A stretch of 64,000 nucleotides of DNA, taken from Planosporangium thailandense (GTDB lineage Bacteria > Actinomycetota > Actinomycetes > Mycobacteriales > Micromonosporaceae). A model generated the notes under the pieces. That model did no database searches and was not told the DNA's origin. It saw only the letters and a program-made list of their open reading frames with translations. Position numbers and translations under genes: made by a program. Where the stretch lies: NCBI RefSeq assembly GCF_011947195.1, contig NZ_JAATVY010000030.1, positions 1 through 64,000 of the forward strand, given 5' to 3'. Below are positions 62,069 to 64,000 of the stretch, one piece after another (position 1 is the stretch's first letter; the number at the start of each line of letters is the position of its first letter).

Positions 62069-63181
62069 TCAGGCCGTGGTCCCGAGCACGACCAGGTCCC
62101 GGGTGGTCCGGTTGAGCCGGTCGCCGCCGTCGGGGGTGCAGGCGACGATGTCTTCGATCCGCGCGCCGTACCGGCCGGGCAGGTAGATGCCTGGTTCGAC
62201 GGAGAAGGCCATGCCTGGCTCCAGCGGCAGGCTCGAACCCGCCACGATGTATGGCTCCTCGTGGGTCTCCAGGCCGATCCCGTGCCCGGTGCGGTGTACG
62301 AAATACGGCCCGTATCCGGCGTCGGTGATGAGATCGCGGCCGACCGCGTCGAGCTGCTCGGCGGTGACCCCTGGCCGAACCGCCGTCGTTTGAAGTTGCT
62401 GCGCGCGCAGCAGGACCTCGTACAGGCGCAGGAACCCGTCCGGGGGCTGGCCGAGCGCGTAGACGCGCGTGGAATCCGAGCAGTAACCGTCCCCCGTGGT
62501 ACCGCCGATGTCCACCACCACCGGCTCGCCGGCCTGGACGATTCGGTCGGACAGCTCGTGATGCGGACTGGCGCTGTTCGGTCCCGAGGCGACGATGACG
62601 AAGTCGACCCGCACGTGCCCTTCGGCGAGGATCGCCTCGGCGATGTCCCGCCCGACGGCCCGCTCGGTACGCCCGGGCCGCAGCCACTCGCCGACCCGCT
62701 CGTGTACCCGGTCGATGGCGGCCGCGGCACGGCGAAGCGCGTCGATCTCGGCTGGGCTCTTGCGCATCCGCAGGCGCTGCAGCACCTCGCCGGCCAGGCA
62801 CTGCTCGACGTCGGGGAGGGCGGTGCGAAAGGCGATCGCCTTCTCGATCCACATCTGGTTGTCCAGCCCGACGCGGGTCATGCCGCGGGGCAGCCGGGAG
62901 GCGACCAGGGCGTAGGGGTCGACGGTCTCGGCCCAGCTCACCATGGAAAGTCCCAGCGCGCCTGCGGGTGAGGCGAGCGCCGCCGGCTCCTCGAGCTCCG
63001 GTACGACCAGAAAGGGGTCCGCGTCCGCGGGGACCGCGAGGCAGGTGCGGCGTTCGTAGGGTCGCGCGTCGTAGCCGGTGAGATAGCGCAGATCGGCGCC
63101 GGGCGTGATCAGTATGGCGTCGAGGCCGGCTGCGGCCGCGGCGTCGCGGGCACGGGTGAGGCGGTCGGCGAGATCGAGCAT
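62069..63181 (-). CDS. M24-family Xaa-Pro aminopeptidase-like protein
   Basis: 370 aa from the ATG opposite 63179-63181, behind GAGGAG; a GTG start at 63208 is an alternative. N-terminal creatinase-like domain (about 1-125), then the pita-bread domain. Metal ligands are aspartates in VVVDIGGTTGD and YCSDSTRVY, histidine in RTGHGIGLETHEEP, and glutamates in FSVEPGIYLPG and RIEDIVA. Typical length for Xaa-Pro dipeptidase/PepQ proteins. It would cleave peptides with proline second, in the cytoplasm. No link to the neighbours was seen. Confidence 0.9.
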   Translation of the reverse strand: MLDLADRLTRARDAAAAAGLDAILITPGADLRYLTGYDARPYERRTCLAVPADADPFLVVPELEEPAALASPAGALGLSMVSWAETVDPYALVASRLPRGMTRVGLDNQMWIEKAIAFRTALPDVEQCLAGEVLQRLRMRKSPAEIDALRRAAAAIDRVHERVGEWLRPGRTERAVGRDIAEAILAEGHVRVDFVIVASGPNSASPHHELSDRIVQAGEPVVVDIGGTTGDGYCSDSTRVYALGQPPDGFLRLYEVLLRAQQLQTTAVRPGVTAEQLDAVGRDLITDAGYGPYFVHRTGHGIGLETHEEPYIVAGSSLPLEPGMAFSVEPGIYLPGRYGARIEDIVACTPDGGDRLNRTTRDLVVLGTTA

Positions 63182-63268
63182 GGGCGTCTCCTCGGGCAGG
63201 CGGCTCACCGCCGAACGTTACGCGGCTCGGCCGACCCGGTCGCCGCGCCGGCTGCCGGCGGTGGACGG

Positions 63269-64000
63269 CTAACCCGGATTCAGGTCCTTGTGTACGGCGC
63301 GGGCAACCCTTTCCACTGTGGTGACTCCGTACGCCATCGAGGCGTTGTCCTGCGTGAGGACGACGATCTCGTACGTGCGGCCGGGGCCGGCGAAGCTGCC
63401 GATGCTGTTGATGCGCCACCCGTGCGTGGCGCGAGACATCCATCCGTTCTTCACCTGGATCCTGACGCCTGCGGGGGCTCCCGCCGGTACGCCCCAGCGC
63501 TGCCCCGGCACGACGCGGCTCATGAGGTTGAGCACGTAGCCACGGGAGGTATCGGTGAGGACGGTGTTCGCGTTGTCGAGCAGGGACAGCAGCTTGAGCT
63601 GATCGAGGCCGGTGATCTGGGTCAGGCCCCAGCGGCCGTCTGAGCCGAGGACCGTCTGGCTCATGCCGGCCAACTGGAGGAAGTGTTGGACGGTCGCGCG
63701 TCCGAGCTGGCGCCACAACGCGGTGGCGGCGGCGTTGTCCGATTTTGTGATCATGGCGATGGCTCGTTGGTCCTCTTGGTGGGTCAGCTGTCGATGCTGC
63801 TCCTGGGTCTGGCGGAGCAGCGCGGCGAGGATCGTCACCTTCACGACGCTGGCCGAATCGAAGTGCCGGTCCGCGCGCAGTCCGCAGGTGACGCCGGTGC
63901 CCGGATCGGCGACGGCGACGGCGACGGTGCTCGTGCGACCCGCGAGCGCGGCGATGATGTCGCGCGACACGGTGGCGGCGAGGCCGGGGTTTCGGGACGA
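63269..64000 (-). CDS. Class A beta-lactamase-like serine hydrolase, 5' part outside the window
   Basis: The reading frame stays open to the window edge, so the true start lies beyond 64000; 243 residues are visible. The active-site serine and lysine are in SASVVKVTI, the SDN triad in TKSDNAAATAL, and a KNG box in IQVKNGWMSR in place of KTG. The typical glutamate of the omega loop is not evident. This fits the uncharacterised actinobacterial serine hydrolases of the beta-lactamase 2 family rather than resistance enzymes. A secretion signal would be in the missing part. Confidence 0.82.
   Translation of the reverse strand, partial: SSRNPGLAATVSRDIIAALAGRTSTVAVAVADPGTGVTCGLRADRHFDSASVVKVTILAALLRQTQEQHRQLTHQEDQRAIAMITKSDNAAATALWRQLGRATVQHFLQLAGMSQTVLGSDGRWGLTQITGLDQLKLLSLLDNANTVLTDTSRGYVLNLMSRVVPGQRWGVPAGAPAGVRIQVKNGWMSRATHGWRINSIGSFAGPGRTYEIVVLTQDNASMAYGVTTVERVARAVHKDLNPG

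Noticed and set aside
63269-64000. Antibiotic-resistance beta-lactamase
   Set aside because: The KTG box is changed to KNG, the omega-loop glutamate is not evident and the N-terminus is missing, so a resistance role cannot be supported.

Overview
The window is a 64 kb piece of a high-GC actinobacterial chromosome. Evidence for this is strong third-position GC, many GTG/TTG starts, tight ATGA/GTGA gene overlaps, an actinobacterial-type FurA-KatG pair, an MSMEG_6728-family gene and a CBM2-bearing Ser/Thr kinase. A Micromonosporaceae-like soil actinomycete is my best guess, but this is inference only. I see no insertion sequence, phage gene, CRISPR array, rRNA or tRNA gene.

Region A (0.58-14.2 kb) is a carbohydrate or polyol oxidation locus. 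It holds a divergent 2-keto-3-deoxygluconate-type kinase, six different zinc medium-chain dehydrogenases, a GntR/UTRA regulator, a cupin-type phosphoglucose isomerase, an aldehyde dehydrogenase, an FGGY kinase, a HAD-IIA phosphatase and a D-2-hydroxyacid dehydrogenase. The GntR gene and the divergent kinase/dehydrogenase pair share the palindrome TGTCATGACA, placed directly on their start codons, which suggests leaderless, autoregulated transcripts. The region encodes no transporter and no aldolase. An 18-bp hairpin at 14.22 kb separates it from the next region.

Region B (14.2-36 kb) looks like a second catabolic locus, probably under the LacI-family repressor at 22.5 kb. A leftward operon (aldehyde dehydrogenase, UPF0303, MaoC hydratase, enoyl-CoA hydratase) diverges from a rightward run. 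That run contains a GMC oxidoreductase, a Gfo/Idh/MocA dehydrogenase, a DUF993 aldolase-like protein, a TIM-barrel isomerase, LacI, an SDR, a fused CoA-transferase, an acyl-CoA dehydrogenase, a ribose-type ABC importer, glycerate kinase, an aldo/keto reductase and a seventh zinc dehydrogenase. Similar LacI-type palindromes lie before the two divergent operons and the SDR gene, with a weaker match before the importer. The combination suggests import and oxidation of a sugar-like compound whose carbon skeleton is finished by CoA-dependent beta-oxidation. The substrate is unknown.

Region C (35.8-41.2 kb) is redox housekeeping: a membrane-anchored heterodisulfide-reductase-like Fe-S protein that appears to start at ATT, then the two-subunit proton-translocating transhydrogenase PntAB. 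Region D (41.5-53.3 kb) is envelope and export. It has an ABC exporter with a secreted beta-propeller phosphoesterase, then a secreted anchored protein, a nickel/cobalt-type permease with a His-rich loop, and a 1660-residue secreted metallophosphoesterase with unusual repeats and three C-terminal carbohydrate-binding modules.

Region E (53.4-64 kb) contains a transglutaminase-like protein, a zinc-ribbon/SPFH pair, an MSMEG_6728-family gene, FurA-KatG, a Ser/Thr kinase with an external cellulose-binding domain, a small unknown protein, an M24 peptidase and a class A beta-lactamase-like protein cut by the window end.
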